Below the pieces are notes generated by a model, which ran no database searches, was not told the origin of the DNA, and saw only the letters and a list, made by a program, of their open reading frames with translations. A program made the translations under genes and the position numbers. From positions 1,645,475 to 1,709,474 of the forward strand of contig NZ_JAFEJK010000001.1 of NCBI RefSeq assembly GCF_016888515.1: DNA of 64,000 nt. The letters are read 5' to 3'. This document shows positions 16,268-24,874 of the stretch, piece by piece. Each line of letters begins with the position of its first letter. Positions within the stretch are counted from its first letter, which is position 1. Source of the stretch: Shimia biformata. GTDB taxonomy: Bacteria > Pseudomonadota > Alphaproteobacteria > Rhodobacterales > Rhodobacteraceae.

Positions 16268-17926
16268 TCAGACCGGGTCGGCCATCGGGTGTGTCGCGTC
16301 ATTGACCCATTGGAACGCGTCCGGCAAGCGCAGCCGCTGCATGGTCACGCTTGGCCCTTTTTCGATCGCCGCTGCCGCGTTGCGTGATGCGTCCCGCCCG
16401 GTCGTGTCGCCCGCCTTGTCGCAGGCCAACGCGCGCAACAGGTGCAGCCCGCGGTCGCCGGGGTTGAGATAGGCCGCTTCCGTCGCCAGCTGCGCCGCGC
16501 GCTCGAAATCACCGGCGCAAAGTTCCAGCCGCGTGGCAAAGGCCAGGCGGAACACCTTGAACGGGTCTTCGGTGGCACTCAGGGTGTAGCCGGCAAGATA
16601 CTCCCTCGCTTCATCGAACCGCTTTTCGAAAAGCGCAATCGCCGCCTGCAACTCGATCACGCCAAGGAAGCCGGGATTGATCTCAAGCGACCGGGCCACG
16701 TCGAACTTGGCCGCGGCCACGTCGCCCAGCATCCGAAACCGGAACCCGCCACGCGCCCAGAACACGTAGTCGCTGTGCGGCATTTCCTCGACCGCGAAGT
16801 CGAAGTCCCGCGCCAGCGACGCCTGAAGCGCCGGGTCGGGATCGGCAAATTCGATGGACCAGCGGTTCAGAAGCTGCTGCGCCCGCATCGCCAGCGCCAT
16901 CGGATCACGCGGCGACAGCGCCACCGCCCGGTCCAGCGCCGCCAGCCCGCGTTTCCAGCTGTCGATATCCTGATTGAAGAACAGCTGCGCCGACCGCGCC
17001 CTCAGCTCGCTGACGCTGAGCTGGTCGTCCTTCAGATGCGCCAGCCGGTCGCCGTCATGCCGGATCGTCTGCATGCGGATATCGACCTCGGCGCGGCGCA
17101 GGATGTCGTCGGTGAAGGCAAAGACATCCGTCGTGTCGCCTTCGTAGGTGCCGGACCAGATGGTCGACATGTCCTCGCGCAGGATCAGGCTGAGGTTGAA
17201 GCGCCCACGGCTGCCCGCCATCCGCAGGCGGCCCCGGACCAGAAACACCGTCGGCGTGCGCGGGTCGGCGGCGGTGTTGACGGTCTTGACCCCGGTCCGT
17301 TTCATCGAATGCTGGATCAGCCCGTCATGGATATCCTCGGCCACCGCGCGGGCATCTTCGGTGTCGGGGGCGCAGGTGACGGCGTCAAACCCGATCGAGG
17401 GCAGGGCGCCCGCATCCGGCGCGGTGACAAGGTTCGCAGGCCGCCACTGATAAAGCCGCATCGGGGCCGCGATGTTCTTGAGCCGGAACACGCCCGCGTC
17501 CGACAGTTCCTTCTGGCGCGCCTCGGACAGCTGGCGGAACAGATCCTCGGACATCATCAGCCCGCCGGGGGGCGCTTCGGTCTCGATCCGCTGGGCGATG
17601 TTCACGCCCGCGCCATAGAAATCATCGTCATCCTCGACAATCTCGCCGATGTGACAGCCGATGCGCAGCTTGATCGTGTCGTGATCAACAAGGGCCGACT
17701 GGACCTCTTCGGCGCAATTGAGCGCCGCCTCGACGCCGGGAAAACTCAGGATCCACCCGTCGCCCATGCGCTTCAGAACCTCGCCGCCATGGTTGGCGGC
17801 AACCGGTTCAAGCCGCTCGCGTTTGAGTTCCTGCACCGATTTCACGGCCAGCGCCTCGTCCCGGCCCATCAGGGCGGAATAGCCGACAAGGTCGGCACAC
17901 ATCAGGATTGTCAGGCGGCGGCGCAT
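16268..17926 (-). CDS. Class III adenylate/guanylate cyclase with TolB-like and TPR regions
   Basis: This is a 552-residue soluble cyclase. The N-terminal catalytic domain (1 to about 170) has both metal aspartates (D12 in CADLVGYS, D56 in MGDGW) and the transition-state Asn/Arg in [12 protein letters not shown], so it should be active. A middle region (about 200-300) resembles the TolB-N-like module often found after such domains, and the C-terminal part (about 320-530) is made of TPR-like helical repeats ([32 protein letters not shown]). This architecture recurs in rhizobial and rhodobacterial genomes. It probably makes cAMP in response to a protein partner. It shares a palindromic stop region with arsJ. 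Confidence 0.88.
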   Translation of the reverse strand: MRRRLTILMCADLVGYSALMGRDEALAVKSVQELKRERLEPVAANHGGEVLKRMGDGWILSFPGVEAALNCAEEVQSALVDHDTIKLRIGCHIGEIVEDDDDFYGAGVNIAQRIETEAPPGGLMMSEDLFRQLSEARQKELSDAGVFRLKNIAAPMRLYQWRPANLVTAPDAGALPSIGFDAVTCAPDTEDARAVAEDIHDGLIQHSMKRTGVKTVNTAADPRTPTVFLVRGRLRMAGSRGRFNLSLILREDMSTIWSGTYEGDTTDVFAFTDDILRRAEVDIRMQTIRHDGDRLAHLKDDQLSVSELRARSAQLFFNQDIDSWKRGLAALDRAVALSPRDPMALAMRAQQLLNRWSIEFADPDPALQASLARDFDFAVEEMPHSDYVFWARGGFRFRMLGDVAAAKFDVARSLEINPGFLGVIELQAAIALFEKRFDEAREYLAGYTLSATEDPFKVFRLAFATRLELCAGDFERAAQLATEAAYLNPGDRGLHLLRALACDKAGDTTGRDASRNAAAAIEKGPSVTMQRLRLPDAFQWVNDATHPMADPV

Positions 17927-18081
17927 CGGGTCATTTCCCCTGTCTTTGGTCCAAGTTAGGTGACCCGGCAGGGTGTGGGAAGGGCATCACGGCAAATTAT
18001 GCTCAATTCATGCGGCCGGGGCGAGCAAGCTTGCATCAACCCACCTTGACCAAACCCGCGTTTCACAGCATATCGCCATCC

Positions 18082-19881
18082 ATGACAAACCTCGCCCATA
18101 TCCGCAATTTTTCCATTGTCGCCCATATCGACCACGGGAAATCCACGCTTGCCGACCGCCTGATCCAAGAGACCGGGACGGTGCAGGATCGTGACATGAA
18201 GGAACAGCTGCTTGACTCGATGGATATCGAGCGCGAGCGCGGCATCACGATCAAGGCCAACACGGTCCGCATCGACTATAAGGCGGATGATGGCGAAACC
18301 TATGTGCTGAACCTGATCGATACCCCCGGCCACGTCGACTTTGCCTATGAGGTCTCGCGGTCCATGCGCGCGGTCGAAGGCTCGCTTCTGGTGGTGGATT
18401 CGACCCAAGGGGTCGAGGCGCAGACCCTGGCCAATGTCTATCAGGCCATCGACGCCGATCACGAGATCGTACCGGTCCTGAACAAGATCGACCTGCCCGC
18501 ATCCGACTGTGACCGCGTGGCGGAACAGATCGAGGACGTGATCGGCATCGATGCCTCGGGCGCGATCCAGGTTTCGTCCAAGACCGGGCAGGGCATCCAC
18601 GAGACGCTGGAAGCCATCGTTCAGCACCTTCCCGCGCCCAAGGGCGACCGCGACGCGCCGCTGAAGGCGATGCTGGTCGACAGCTGGTATGACGCCTATC
18701 TCGGCGTGATCGTCCTTGTCCGCATCATGGACGGCGTCCTGAAAAAGGGCATGCGCGTCAAGTTCATGTCGAACAATACGCTGCACCATGTCGACCGGAT
18801 CGGCGTGTTTCGCCCGGCGATGCAGGTCATTGACGAGCTTGGGCCGGGCGAGATCGGCTTCCTCACCGCCTCGATCAAGCAGGTGCGCGACACCCGCGTC
18901 GGCGACACCATCACCAATGAGCGCAACGGCACCGAGAAACCGCTGCCCGGCTTCAAACCCGCGCAGCCGGTGGTTTTCTGCGGCCTGTTCCCGGTCGACT
19001 CGGCCGAATTCGAGGACCTGCGCGACGCCATCGACAAGCTGGCCCTGAACGACGCCTCGTTCAGCTTCGAGATGGAGACCTCGGCCGCGCTGGGCTTTGG
19101 TTTCCGCTGCGGGTTCCTTGGTCTCTTGCACCTTGAGGTGATCCGCGACCGGATCGAGCGCGAATATGACATCGAACTGATCACCACCGCGCCCAGCGTG
19201 ATCTATCACGTCTATATGCGCGACGGCGAGATGATCGAACTGCACAACCCCGCTGACATGCCGGACCTCTCCAAGGTCGACCACATGGAAGAGCCGCGCA
19301 TCAAGGCGACGATCCTTGTGCCGGATGAATACCTGGGCGACGTGCTGAAACTGTGCCAGGACCGGCGCGGCATCCAGATGGACCTGACCTATGCCGGGTC
19401 ACGGGCGATGGTTGTCTATGACCTTCCCCTCAACGAAGTTGTGTTCGACTTCTACGATCGCCTGAAATCGGTAACAAAAGGTTACGCCAGCTTCGACTAC
19501 CAGATGACCGGCTATCGGCAGGACAACCTGGTCAAGATGCAGATCCTCGTGAACGACGAACCCGTCGACGCGCTGTCGGTCATGGTCCACCGCGACCGCG
19601 CCGAGATGCGGGGCCGGGCCATGTGCGAGAAGCTGAAAGAACTGATCCCGCGCCACATGTTCAAGATCCCGATCCAGGCGGCCATCGGCGGCAAGGTCAT
19701 CGCGCGCGAAACCCTGTCGGCGCTCAGGAAGGACGTGACCGCAAAATGCTATGGCGGCGACGCCACCCGGAAACGCAAGCTTCTGGACAAGCAGAAAGCG
19801 GGCAAGAAGAAGATGCGCCAGTTCGGGAAGGTGGACATCCCGCAAGAGGCGTTCATTTCCGCGTTGAAGATGGACAGCTAG
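18082..19881 (+). CDS. lepA: Elongation factor 4 (LepA)
   Basis: This 599-residue ribosome-dependent GTPase acts on stalled or mistranslocated ribosomes. G1 AHIDHGKST is at 14-22, G2 lies in [12 protein letters not shown]3 is [12 protein letters not shown] and G4 is NKIDLPASD; the EF-G-like domains and the LepA C-terminal domain, ending in basic [18 protein letters not shown], follow. The start at 18082 gives the exact family N-terminus ([17 protein letters not shown]); the frame is open upstream to 17908 but this adds unrelated residues. No lepB follows, unlike in enterobacteria. Confidence 0.97.
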   Translation: MTNLAHIRNFSIVAHIDHGKSTLADRLIQETGTVQDRDMKEQLLDSMDIERERGITIKANTVRIDYKADDGETYVLNLIDTPGHVDFAYEVSRSMRAVEGSLLVVDSTQGVEAQTLANVYQAIDADHEIVPVLNKIDLPASDCDRVAEQIEDVIGIDASGAIQVSSKTGQGIHETLEAIVQHLPAPKGDRDAPLKAMLVDSWYDAYLGVIVLVRIMDGVLKKGMRVKFMSNNTLHHVDRIGVFRPAMQVIDELGPGEIGFLTASIKQVRDTRVGDTITNERNGTEKPLPGFKPAQPVVFCGLFPVDSAEFEDLRDAIDKLALNDASFSFEMETSAALGFGFRCGFLGLLHLEVIRDRIEREYDIELITTAPSVIYHVYMRDGEMIELHNPADMPDLSKVDHMEEPRIKATILVPDEYLGDVLKLCQDRRGIQMDLTYAGSRAMVVYDLPLNEVVFDFYDRLKSVTKGYASFDYQMTGYRQDNLVKMQILVNDEPVDALSVMVHRDRAEMRGRAMCEKLKELIPRHMFKIPIQAAIGGKVIARETLSALRKDVTAKCYGGDATRKRKLLDKQKAGKKKMRQFGKVDIPQEAFISALKMDS

Positions 19882-20459
19882 GGCTGTCCGTTTTCCCCTT
19901 TGTGACCCCGAAGATTCGCGTTGCGGCTTCCGCTGCGCGCGCTGGCGTCTTGCCGGATTGATCTCATGCGCCTGCTGAACAAGCGGCCGTTGCGCTGTGA
20001 CGGAGACCGATATGTCAGCCTCTGTGTCCTGTTTTCGGCAAGAGGTCGTGGGCCTGTGTTCGATTTAAAGTCCCAAAAAGAAACGATTTTCTGGGATATT
20101 TGACCCCGGAAACAGAGCGTTTCTATATTACCTACAGTCGTAGTTGTTGCCGTTTTGACACGTTTGACGTGTGCGGTGCTAAAAGATGCCTCTCAGATGC
20201 CACTTTCGCGTGCACAATTGGGTCCCGCTACCGGAGGAGTGGAGATGACGTTCCAAGGCACGCGATACTTTTCGAGATCAGGTCGGACACCCGGCGGTCG
20301 AATTGTTGCAACGTGCTGCGCAGATCATCTTCGGTCACCCGGACTGGTAACCGCCGGTCCGTCTGACAAAACGGCGCAGACGCGCCACGGCGCCCCCCAT
20401 TTCTGGGGTGTCCGCAAGGTAGGCTCCTCCATTTTTCAAAAAGTGAAAGGAAGACTTCT
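19882..20459. other. Intergenic region, 578 bases, no supported gene
   Basis: Lower GC than the flanks. Small open frames here have no family resemblance. A weak hairpin, CCCCA/TGGGG with a TTTC loop, is at 20395-20408, and an imperfect TCCCA-A4 / TTTTC-TGGGA inverted repeat lies around 20070-20096. The ribosome site AAAGGAAG for the next gene is at the right end, so its promoter probably lies in the right half. Confidence 0.45.
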
Positions 20460-21188
20460 ATGTGGAAGGCGACTGTAACAAGTATTGCACTGGTGACGTC
20501 CTTGGGTCTGGCAGAGCCAGCCATGGCAAACACCCAATTTACAACCCCGATCATCGAGCAGGTCCGTTCTGACGGGTTCGTGGTTGCCAGCATGAAAAAG
20601 CACTGGAATGGACAGTATACGATCTATTCCTACAACACCGATTATTTGCGAGCGACGGTTGTTGACGGGAAAACCGGGGCGATCCTCAAGGACGAGTTGA
20701 CGCGGCGCAATCAGGAAGCTGATCTTTCGTTTGCAAGTGCCAGCGGCGTTACACCCAGCGATCCCAGTGGCGGCGGGACGGGCGGCACTGGTACCGGGAC
20801 TGGCGGTACTGGCACAGGATCGGGCGGCACCGGAAGCGGTGGCACAGGATCGGGCGGCACTGGAAGTGGTGGCACAGGATCGGGCGGCACTGGAAGTGGT
20901 GGCACAGGAAGCGGTGGCTCTGGCGGCAGCGGTGGCTCTGGAAGTGGCGGCGGCTCTGGCGGCAGCGGTGGCTCAGGAAGTGGCGGCGGCTCTGGCGGCA
21001 GCGGTGGCTCAGGAAGTGGCGGCGGTGTTGACGTTGCGGGCAATGTTGATGCCAGCGCTGGCGGGAGCGGCGGCTCTGGAAGTGGCGGCGGTGTTGACGT
21101 TGGGGCCAGTGTTGATGGTGGCGTTGACGGCGGTGGCGTTGAAGCCGACGTTGGTGTGAACGCCGACGTTGGTGTGACCGTCGACTGA
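20460..21188 (+). CDS. Secreted glycine-repeat protein with PepSY-like N-terminal domain
   Basis: The 242-residue protein opens with a signal peptide (cleavage likely after PAMA, about residue 23). Residues 30-80 (VRSDGFVVASMKKHW ... VVDGKTGAILKDEL) resemble a PepSY domain, a periplasmic fold linked to protease inhibition. From about 98 it becomes an almost pure Gly/Ser/Thr repeat (GGTGSG, then GGSGSGGGSGGS), and the tail (190-242) alternates Val, Asp and Gly (VDVGASVDGGVDGG, ending GVNADVGVTVD), an acidic array that could bind calcium or lie on the surface. The repeat is tandem at DNA level. A strong terminator follows. The function is unknown. Confidence 0.8.
   Translation: MWKATVTSIALVTSLGLAEPAMANTQFTTPIIEQVRSDGFVVASMKKHWNGQYTIYSYNTDYLRATVVDGKTGAILKDELTRRNQEADLSFASASGVTPSDPSGGGTGGTGTGTGGTGTGSGGTGSGGTGSGGTGSGGTGSGGTGSGGTGSGGSGGSGGSGSGGGSGGSGGSGSGGGSGGSGGSGSGGGVDVAGNVDASAGGSGGSGSGGGVDVGASVDGGVDGGGVEADVGVNADVGVTVD
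20821..21029 (+). repeat. Tandem coding repeats, 3 x 30 bp then 3 x 36 bp
   Basis: Three near-identical 30-bp units begin at 20821, 20851 and 20881 (each starting CGGGCGGCAC). After a short link come three 36-bp units at 20922, 20958 and 20994 (each starting GGCGGCAGCGG). All are in frame. Such units change copy number by slippage, so length variation between strains is expected. Confidence 0.85.
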
Positions 21189-21213
21189 CGCATTGCTTTT
21201 CAAGCGAAACACG

Positions 21214-21246
21214 ACAGCCCGGCCCAACCGCCGGGCTGTTTTCTTT
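21214..21246 (+). terminator. Rho-independent terminator of the glycine-repeat gene
   Basis: A perfect 10-bp stem ACAGCCCGGC / GCCGGGCTGT with a 6-base loop is followed by TTTTCTTT, 25 bases after the stop codon. Confidence 0.9.
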
Positions 21247-21978
21247 GAGCGGGCCAAGCAAAGTCGCCCCCTGCGGTCGTCGTTAATCCGCGACAGCTCG
21301 CGGTTTGCCCGCAGTTATTGACGGCAATCGCGCATCCGCAGCACAGCGCCAACCCCTTCCACCATCACGACAATTCAAACTTATCCACAGGAAATCCCCA
21401 TTTAGTTCCAATAACTTACCCCCAAGAAATTTCACAAAACCGTCATTTTTTCCTTGCCCGACTCACCCCGGATCAGCCAGCCTGAGATCAACGCAAGGGG
21501 TCGCAAGACCCGGAGCGGGACGCGGAAGGTCTCTCGGGGCTTGAGCGGGGACGGGATAGGTTACACCGAACCGGCCTTGCATTGACGGCACCGGGACACT
21601 GGCCGAAACGCCGCTTCCTTTCGGGGGAGTTGCGGGAAGGCAGTGGAAAAGCCACCGCGTGGGCCGATGGGTGAGGCTGCGTTCGCGCAATGTCATGTGT
21701 CGGCTGGGGGGGACGGATCGTTGGTACGCCAAATGTATCCGAAGCCCGCTGCAAGGGTTCATTGAACCTGAGCAAACCGAATGGACCTGTCCTCGGGCGG
21801 GGAAATTCATCGAAGGCGTCAGGGATGTGGACCTGTTCCACGCTGCAAAGACCGCGTCTGAGCACCTGGCGCCTTCACCTATTTTGGGGGACGCATACAG
21901 GCAGTTTTTGCTCACGGAACAGTCGCACGGGCCATTCGGATTCGGACCCCGGTCTGGATCACGAACCACCGAAACGAG
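21247..21978. other. Non-coding or decayed stretch of about 730 bases
   Basis: Overlapping open frames on both strands (plus 21659-22165, minus 21463-21969) are rich in Arg, Pro, Ser and Cys, have no ribosome site or recognised domain, and do not show the strong third-position GC of neighbouring genes. A lone DnaA-box 9-mer TTATCCACA is at 21381-21389 inside an AT-rich patch (about 21365-21460). The left part lacks structure; the right part (21500-21960) could be an unrecognised RNA gene or a degraded element. I could not match it to RNase P RNA, tmRNA or SRP RNA landmarks. Confidence 0.45.
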
Positions 21979-22013
21979 ACGGGCCCCGGAGGTGCAACAC
22001 CTCCAAGGCCCGT
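21979..22013 (-). terminator. Large hairpin, candidate terminator for the entericidin-like gene
   Basis: An outer 7-bp stem ACGGGCC / GGCCCGT and an inner 7-bp stem GGAGGTG / CACCTCC with a CAA loop are joined by 2-base bulges. Read on the minus strand it lies about 110 bases past the lipoprotein stop and is followed by CTCGTTTCGG, only a short T-run. It could equally be part of an RNA in the preceding region. Confidence 0.45.
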
Positions 22014-22124
22014 GCGTCAGTTCTGCATACCGCGTCTATGCACCTGTGACGCCATCCCTAGCGGTGTGCATCCGCAAAATCAACAAGATATTGACGTTCG
22101 TGCCACGGGTCGGTCCGGGGCGTG

Positions 22125-22262
22125 TCAGAATTGCTTCTGCACCTTGGTCGCCGTGTCCGAGATGATGTCCCCGGCCTTGCCCACATCCTTGCCGACACCC
22201 TTTGCCGTCTCGCAGGCGGTCAGCGCCAGAAACGCCGTCAGAAGTACCAGAATTCGCGTCAT
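22125..22262 (-). CDS. Entericidin EcnA/B-like small lipoprotein
   Basis: This 45-residue lipoprotein has a short signal peptide, lipobox LTAC with C17, and then the entericidin-like ETAKGVGKDVGKAGDIISDTA. Such proteins are anchored to the outer membrane; in enterobacteria EcnA/EcnB form an antidote/toxin pair, but in alphaproteobacteria single copies are common and their role is unclear. The start at 22262 is well supported: GAGGAGG (22273-22279, minus strand) lies about 10 bases upstream, and the upstream extension of the frame is not needed. No partner gene is adjacent. Confidence 0.88.
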   Translation of the reverse strand: MTRILVLLTAFLALTACETAKGVGKDVGKAGDIISDTATKVQKQF

Positions 22263-22457
22263 GTGTCGCGTGCCTCCTCGATTGCGTTCTTGTCCTAATC
22301 CTCGTTGGTTTCCCGCGCAAGTCCCCGGACATGAATGCGCCGCCAATCCAGATGCATTCCAGATGCGGCGGCCGGGGGCTGGCGGGTTGACGTGGATCAT
22401 GGTTCGGGGTCGCAACCGCGCTAGTGTGCCGCCTGTCGTCAACACCCGGGGGCCGCC

Positions 22458-22643
22458 ATGTTCCGGCTTGCATCCATTCTGCATCTTTTCATCGGATCGA
22501 CCCTGTCGGGCGTCGGAATCATCCTGGCCCTGACCACCGGGATGACCACGGTGACCGCGATTCTGGGATTTGCGCTGATTGGCTTTCTGGCCGCCTTTCC
22601 CGTGGCTTACCTGATCGCAAAGAAGATCTACGAAGACGGCTAG
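22458..22643 (+). CDS. Small two-helix membrane protein
   Basis: The 61-residue protein is almost entirely hydrophobic: two predicted membrane segments (about 5-27 and 31-53) and a short charged tail KKIYEDG. Similar short proteins occur in roseobacters, where I recall a misleading CTP synthetase label; there is no enzymatic domain here. The ribosome site is weak (GGGGGCC). It converges with the hydrolase gene, and the two stops share the palindrome CTAG at 22640-22643. The function is unknown. Confidence 0.7.
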   Translation: MFRLASILHLFIGSTLSGVGIILALTTGMTTVTAILGFALIGFLAAFPVAYLIAKKIYEDG

Positions 22644-23413
22644 GCAGCGTCGATCCGGTGCAGCCAGTGACGGACCGAGGCGATGAACTCCGCCGGTTTC
22701 TCGGCGTGCAGCCAATGGCCGGCGCCATTGATCCGGGCAAAGCGCGCCTTTGGAAACAGGGTCTTGATGGCCGGGCGGTGGGCGTCGGTCACATAGTCCG
22801 ATTGCGCGCCCGACAGGAACAGGGTGGGGCCGTCGAACTGTCCATCCAGATCGGGGAAGCCAAGGATGCCCGGCATGTCACGTTCCAGCACATCCAGGTT
22901 CAGCCGCCAGCGCTTTTGTTTCAGGTCCAGCGATTGCGTGAAAAAGGACCGCAGCGTCGGGTCCTCGACCCCGGCACGCTCAAGCATGGCCAACGCATCC
23001 GAGCGCTTTTCGACCCTGTTCAGATCAACCGCGCGCATGGCGTCGATGAACTGCACCTGGCTGTGGGAATAGGCCACGGGCGCGATATCGGCAACAATCA
23101 GCGAGCGCAGCAATTCGGGATGTTCAATCGCCGTCACCATCGATGCCTTGCCCCCCATGGAATGGCCCAGAAGGTCGACGGGCGCGCCAAAATGGGTGAT
23201 GACTTCGGCAATGTCTGCCGCCATGTCCGCGTAGGACTGGCTGTCCTCGCGCGGGCTGTCGCCATGGTTGCGATGGTCCAGCGCCACCACGCGGCGGTCC
23301 TCGGACAGGCGTTTGGCAACGACCCCCCAATTGCGGGCCGAGCCGTAAAGCCCGTGCGCGATCAAGAGGGTGGGTTTGTCGGTCTCGATACCGGTTTCGA
23401 TGAGGTTCAGCAT
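22640..23413 (-). CDS. Alpha/beta hydrolase, YbfF-like esterase
   Basis: This is a 257-residue serine hydrolase. The oxyanion motif IAHGLYGSARNWG comes near residue 18, LDHRNHGDSP follows, the nucleophile elbow GHSMGG lies near residue 88, and the catalytic His is in GAGHWLHAEKP near the end; these match the YbfF acyl-CoA/ester hydrolase branch closely. The start at 23413 (MLNLIETG) gives the usual N-terminus; the frame remains open far upstream but across the divergent gene at 23487. It is likely a cytoplasmic esterase or thioesterase of broad specificity. Confidence 0.9.
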   Translation of the reverse strand: MLNLIETGIETDKPTLLIAHGLYGSARNWGVVAKRLSEDRRVVALDHRNHGDSPREDSQSYADMAADIAEVITHFGAPVDLLGHSMGGKASMVTAIEHPELLRSLIVADIAPVAYSHSQVQFIDAMRAVDLNRVEKRSDALAMLERAGVEDPTLRSFFTQSLDLKQKRWRLNLDVLERDMPGILGFPDLDGQFDGPTLFLSGAQSDYVTDAHRPAIKTLFPKARFARINGAGHWLHAEKPAEFIASVRHWLHRIDAA

Positions 23414-23486
23414 GGAATGTCCATAACCCGGTTGCCGCCCCGCGACCAGTCCCGCTAGAGTGGTCAATGCCAAGACGGAGCGCCTT

Positions 23487-23861
23487 ATGTTGACCCCCGA
23501 CGATCTGGACCGCAAGGAACAGGCCCTGTGCCAATTGGCGCAGGAGAAATTCGGCGTCAGCGCGCAATCGGCCGAGGGCGCGATGCGCAAGATCGGTCGC
23601 CGGGTGCCCAAAAGATTGCAAGAACAGGCGCGGGTGTTCACCGATGCCCTGGCCCGCGCGCAGCATCCCAAGCTTCGGATGATGACGGATCAGGGCGCGG
23701 TCGAGGCCGCGTATAGGGACGTGATGGCCCATCTGAAAAAGATCGACCCGAAGGACCGCCGCAACGGGCTGATCCTGTCGACCGCGGCGATGGTGGTGTT
23801 CAACCTGATTGCGGTGGCGACACTGCTGGTGATCGTGCTGGTACAGCGCGGGTTTCTGTAA
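23487..23861 (+). CDS. Hypothetical protein with C-terminal membrane anchor
   Basis: The 124-residue protein has an N-terminal soluble helical region (MLTPDDLDRKEQALCQLAQEKFG about 1-75) rich in charged residues and one C-terminal membrane helix (about 99-120, ILSTAAMVVFNLIAVATLLVIVLV). The start at 23487 was chosen over 23460 because the conserved-looking MLTPDDLDRKE begins there; the ribosome site is weak (GGAGC). The last 62 bases are antisense to the 3' end of the DUF817 gene. I do not recognise the family. Confidence 0.7.
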   Translation: MLTPDDLDRKEQALCQLAQEKFGVSAQSAEGAMRKIGRRVPKRLQEQARVFTDALARAQHPKLRMMTDQGAVEAAYRDVMAHLKKIDPKDRRNGLILSTAAMVVFNLIAVATLLVIVLVQRGFL

Positions 23862-24699
23862 GCGGTTTTGATGACAGCGCATCGCGGAACACCACGGTCA
23901 CGGTGACGAAGCTGACATAAAGCAACAGGTACCAGCTGCCCATCTTGGCCAGCGACACCCATTCGCCCGGTGTCTGTCCCGTGTAGAGCCAGATGCGGGT
24001 TGCGGTGCCGACATTCTCGGCCAGCCACAGAAAGACGCTGGACAGGAAGGCGGCCAGCGGCAGCGGCATCCAGTAATCCCGCACCCCGACGTGAAACCAG
24101 ATGCGGGTGCGCCAGAACAGGACCACCGTGGCGACGAACAGGATGTTGCGGATGTCGGGCAGGAAATGGTGGGCAAAGAAATTGACATAGATCGCGGTGG
24201 CCAGAAGAACCGTCGCCCAGAACGGCGGATAGGGCGCAAACCGCATGTCAAACGACCGGATCACCCGCGCCATATAGCTGCCGACCGAGGCATACATGAA
24301 CCCCGAAAACAGCGGCACATCCCACAGCTTCAGAACGCCCGCGCCGGGATAGGCCCAGCTTCCGGCATGGACCTTGAAGATTTCCATCGCCGTGCCAGTG
24401 AGGTGAAACAGCAGGATGACCCGCGCCTCGCGCATCGATTCCATCCCCGTTGCAAGGAACAGAACCTGAAGCCCCAGCGCATAAAGAAACAGCGCGTCAT
24501 AGCGCGCCAGCGCCCAGCCCTCCTGCCAGATCCGGTCGGTGACGATCATCGCGATCAAGAGAAGCCCGCCAAACAGCGCCGCCCAGCCCTGTTTGAGGAA
24601 AAACATCACCAGTTCGGCGATGGCGAAAGGAAGCCGGGCGCGCATCCAGTCGCCAAGGGCGCGTTCAATGCGGCGGGTGTTTGAGGTCTGCTCGTTCAT
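23800..24699 (-). CDS. DUF817 family integral membrane protein
   Basis: This 299-residue protein has about eight hydrophobic segments and the family-like features KVHAGSWAYPGAGVLKLWDVPLFSGFMY... and FDMRFAPYPPFW. Its biochemical role is unknown; I place it in DUF817 from these motifs. The start at 24699 (MNEQTSNTRR) is preferred; the upstream extension carries an unlikely second hydrophobic run. The C-terminal tail (about 20 residues, Pro- and Ser-rich) is encoded antisense to the preceding small gene, so the shared 62 bases code on both strands. Confidence 0.85.
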   Translation of the reverse strand: MNEQTSNTRRIERALGDWMRARLPFAIAELVMFFLKQGWAALFGGLLLIAMIVTDRIWQEGWALARYDALFLYALGLQVLFLATGMESMREARVILLFHLTGTAMEIFKVHAGSWAYPGAGVLKLWDVPLFSGFMYASVGSYMARVIRSFDMRFAPYPPFWATVLLATAIYVNFFAHHFLPDIRNILFVATVVLFWRTRIWFHVGVRDYWMPLPLAAFLSSVFLWLAENVGTATRIWLYTGQTPGEWVSLAKMGSWYLLLYVSFVTVTVVFRDALSSKPLTETRAVPARSPAVSPPQSG

Positions 24700-24737
24700 C
24701 CGAACAACAAGACACCAAATCCAAAAGAAATCTAGCA

Positions 24738-24758
24738 CTTCACTGGTTCCAAATACCC
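24738..24758 (+). repeat. Intergenic CAAATAC-type motif, copy 4
   Basis: The core CTGGTTCCAAATACCC is at 24743-24758, upstream of the DUF817 start. Just to the right, GGCTCAC-GAA-GTGAGCC (24765-24781) forms a separate perfect 7-bp hairpin. Confidence 0.5.
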
Positions 24759-24817
24759 AAATCAGGCTCACGAAGTGAGCCATGCCCAACCCGTCAGGGG
24801 CGGGAGAACTCCCGCGC

Positions 24818-24851
24818 AAAGAAAAACCGCCGCCCGGGATGGGGCGGCGGT
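24818..24851 (-). terminator. Rho-independent terminator of glyA
   Basis: A perfect 10-bp stem (plus-strand ACCGCCGCCC at 24826-24835, GGGCGGCGGT at 24842-24851) with a 6-base loop is followed on the minus strand by TTTTCTTT, about 25 bases past the glyA stop. Confidence 0.92.
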
Positions 24852-24874
24852 CTGATTTCAGCGTGCGACGTGGA

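Noticed and set aside
20821-21029. Regular repeats as a CRISPR array
   Set aside because: Units are directly contiguous, in frame and without spacers; they encode Gly/Ser repeats.
21381-21389. DnaA-box-like TTATCCACA in an AT-rich patch as a replication origin
   Set aside because: A single box with no further copies nearby and no origin-associated genes (dnaA, parAB, gidA, hemE) around it.
21463-22165. Two overlapping open frames (minus 21463-21969, plus 21659-22165) as real genes
   Set aside because: No ribosome site, atypical composition rich in Cys, Arg, Pro and Ser, no domain. Kept only as an unexplained region.
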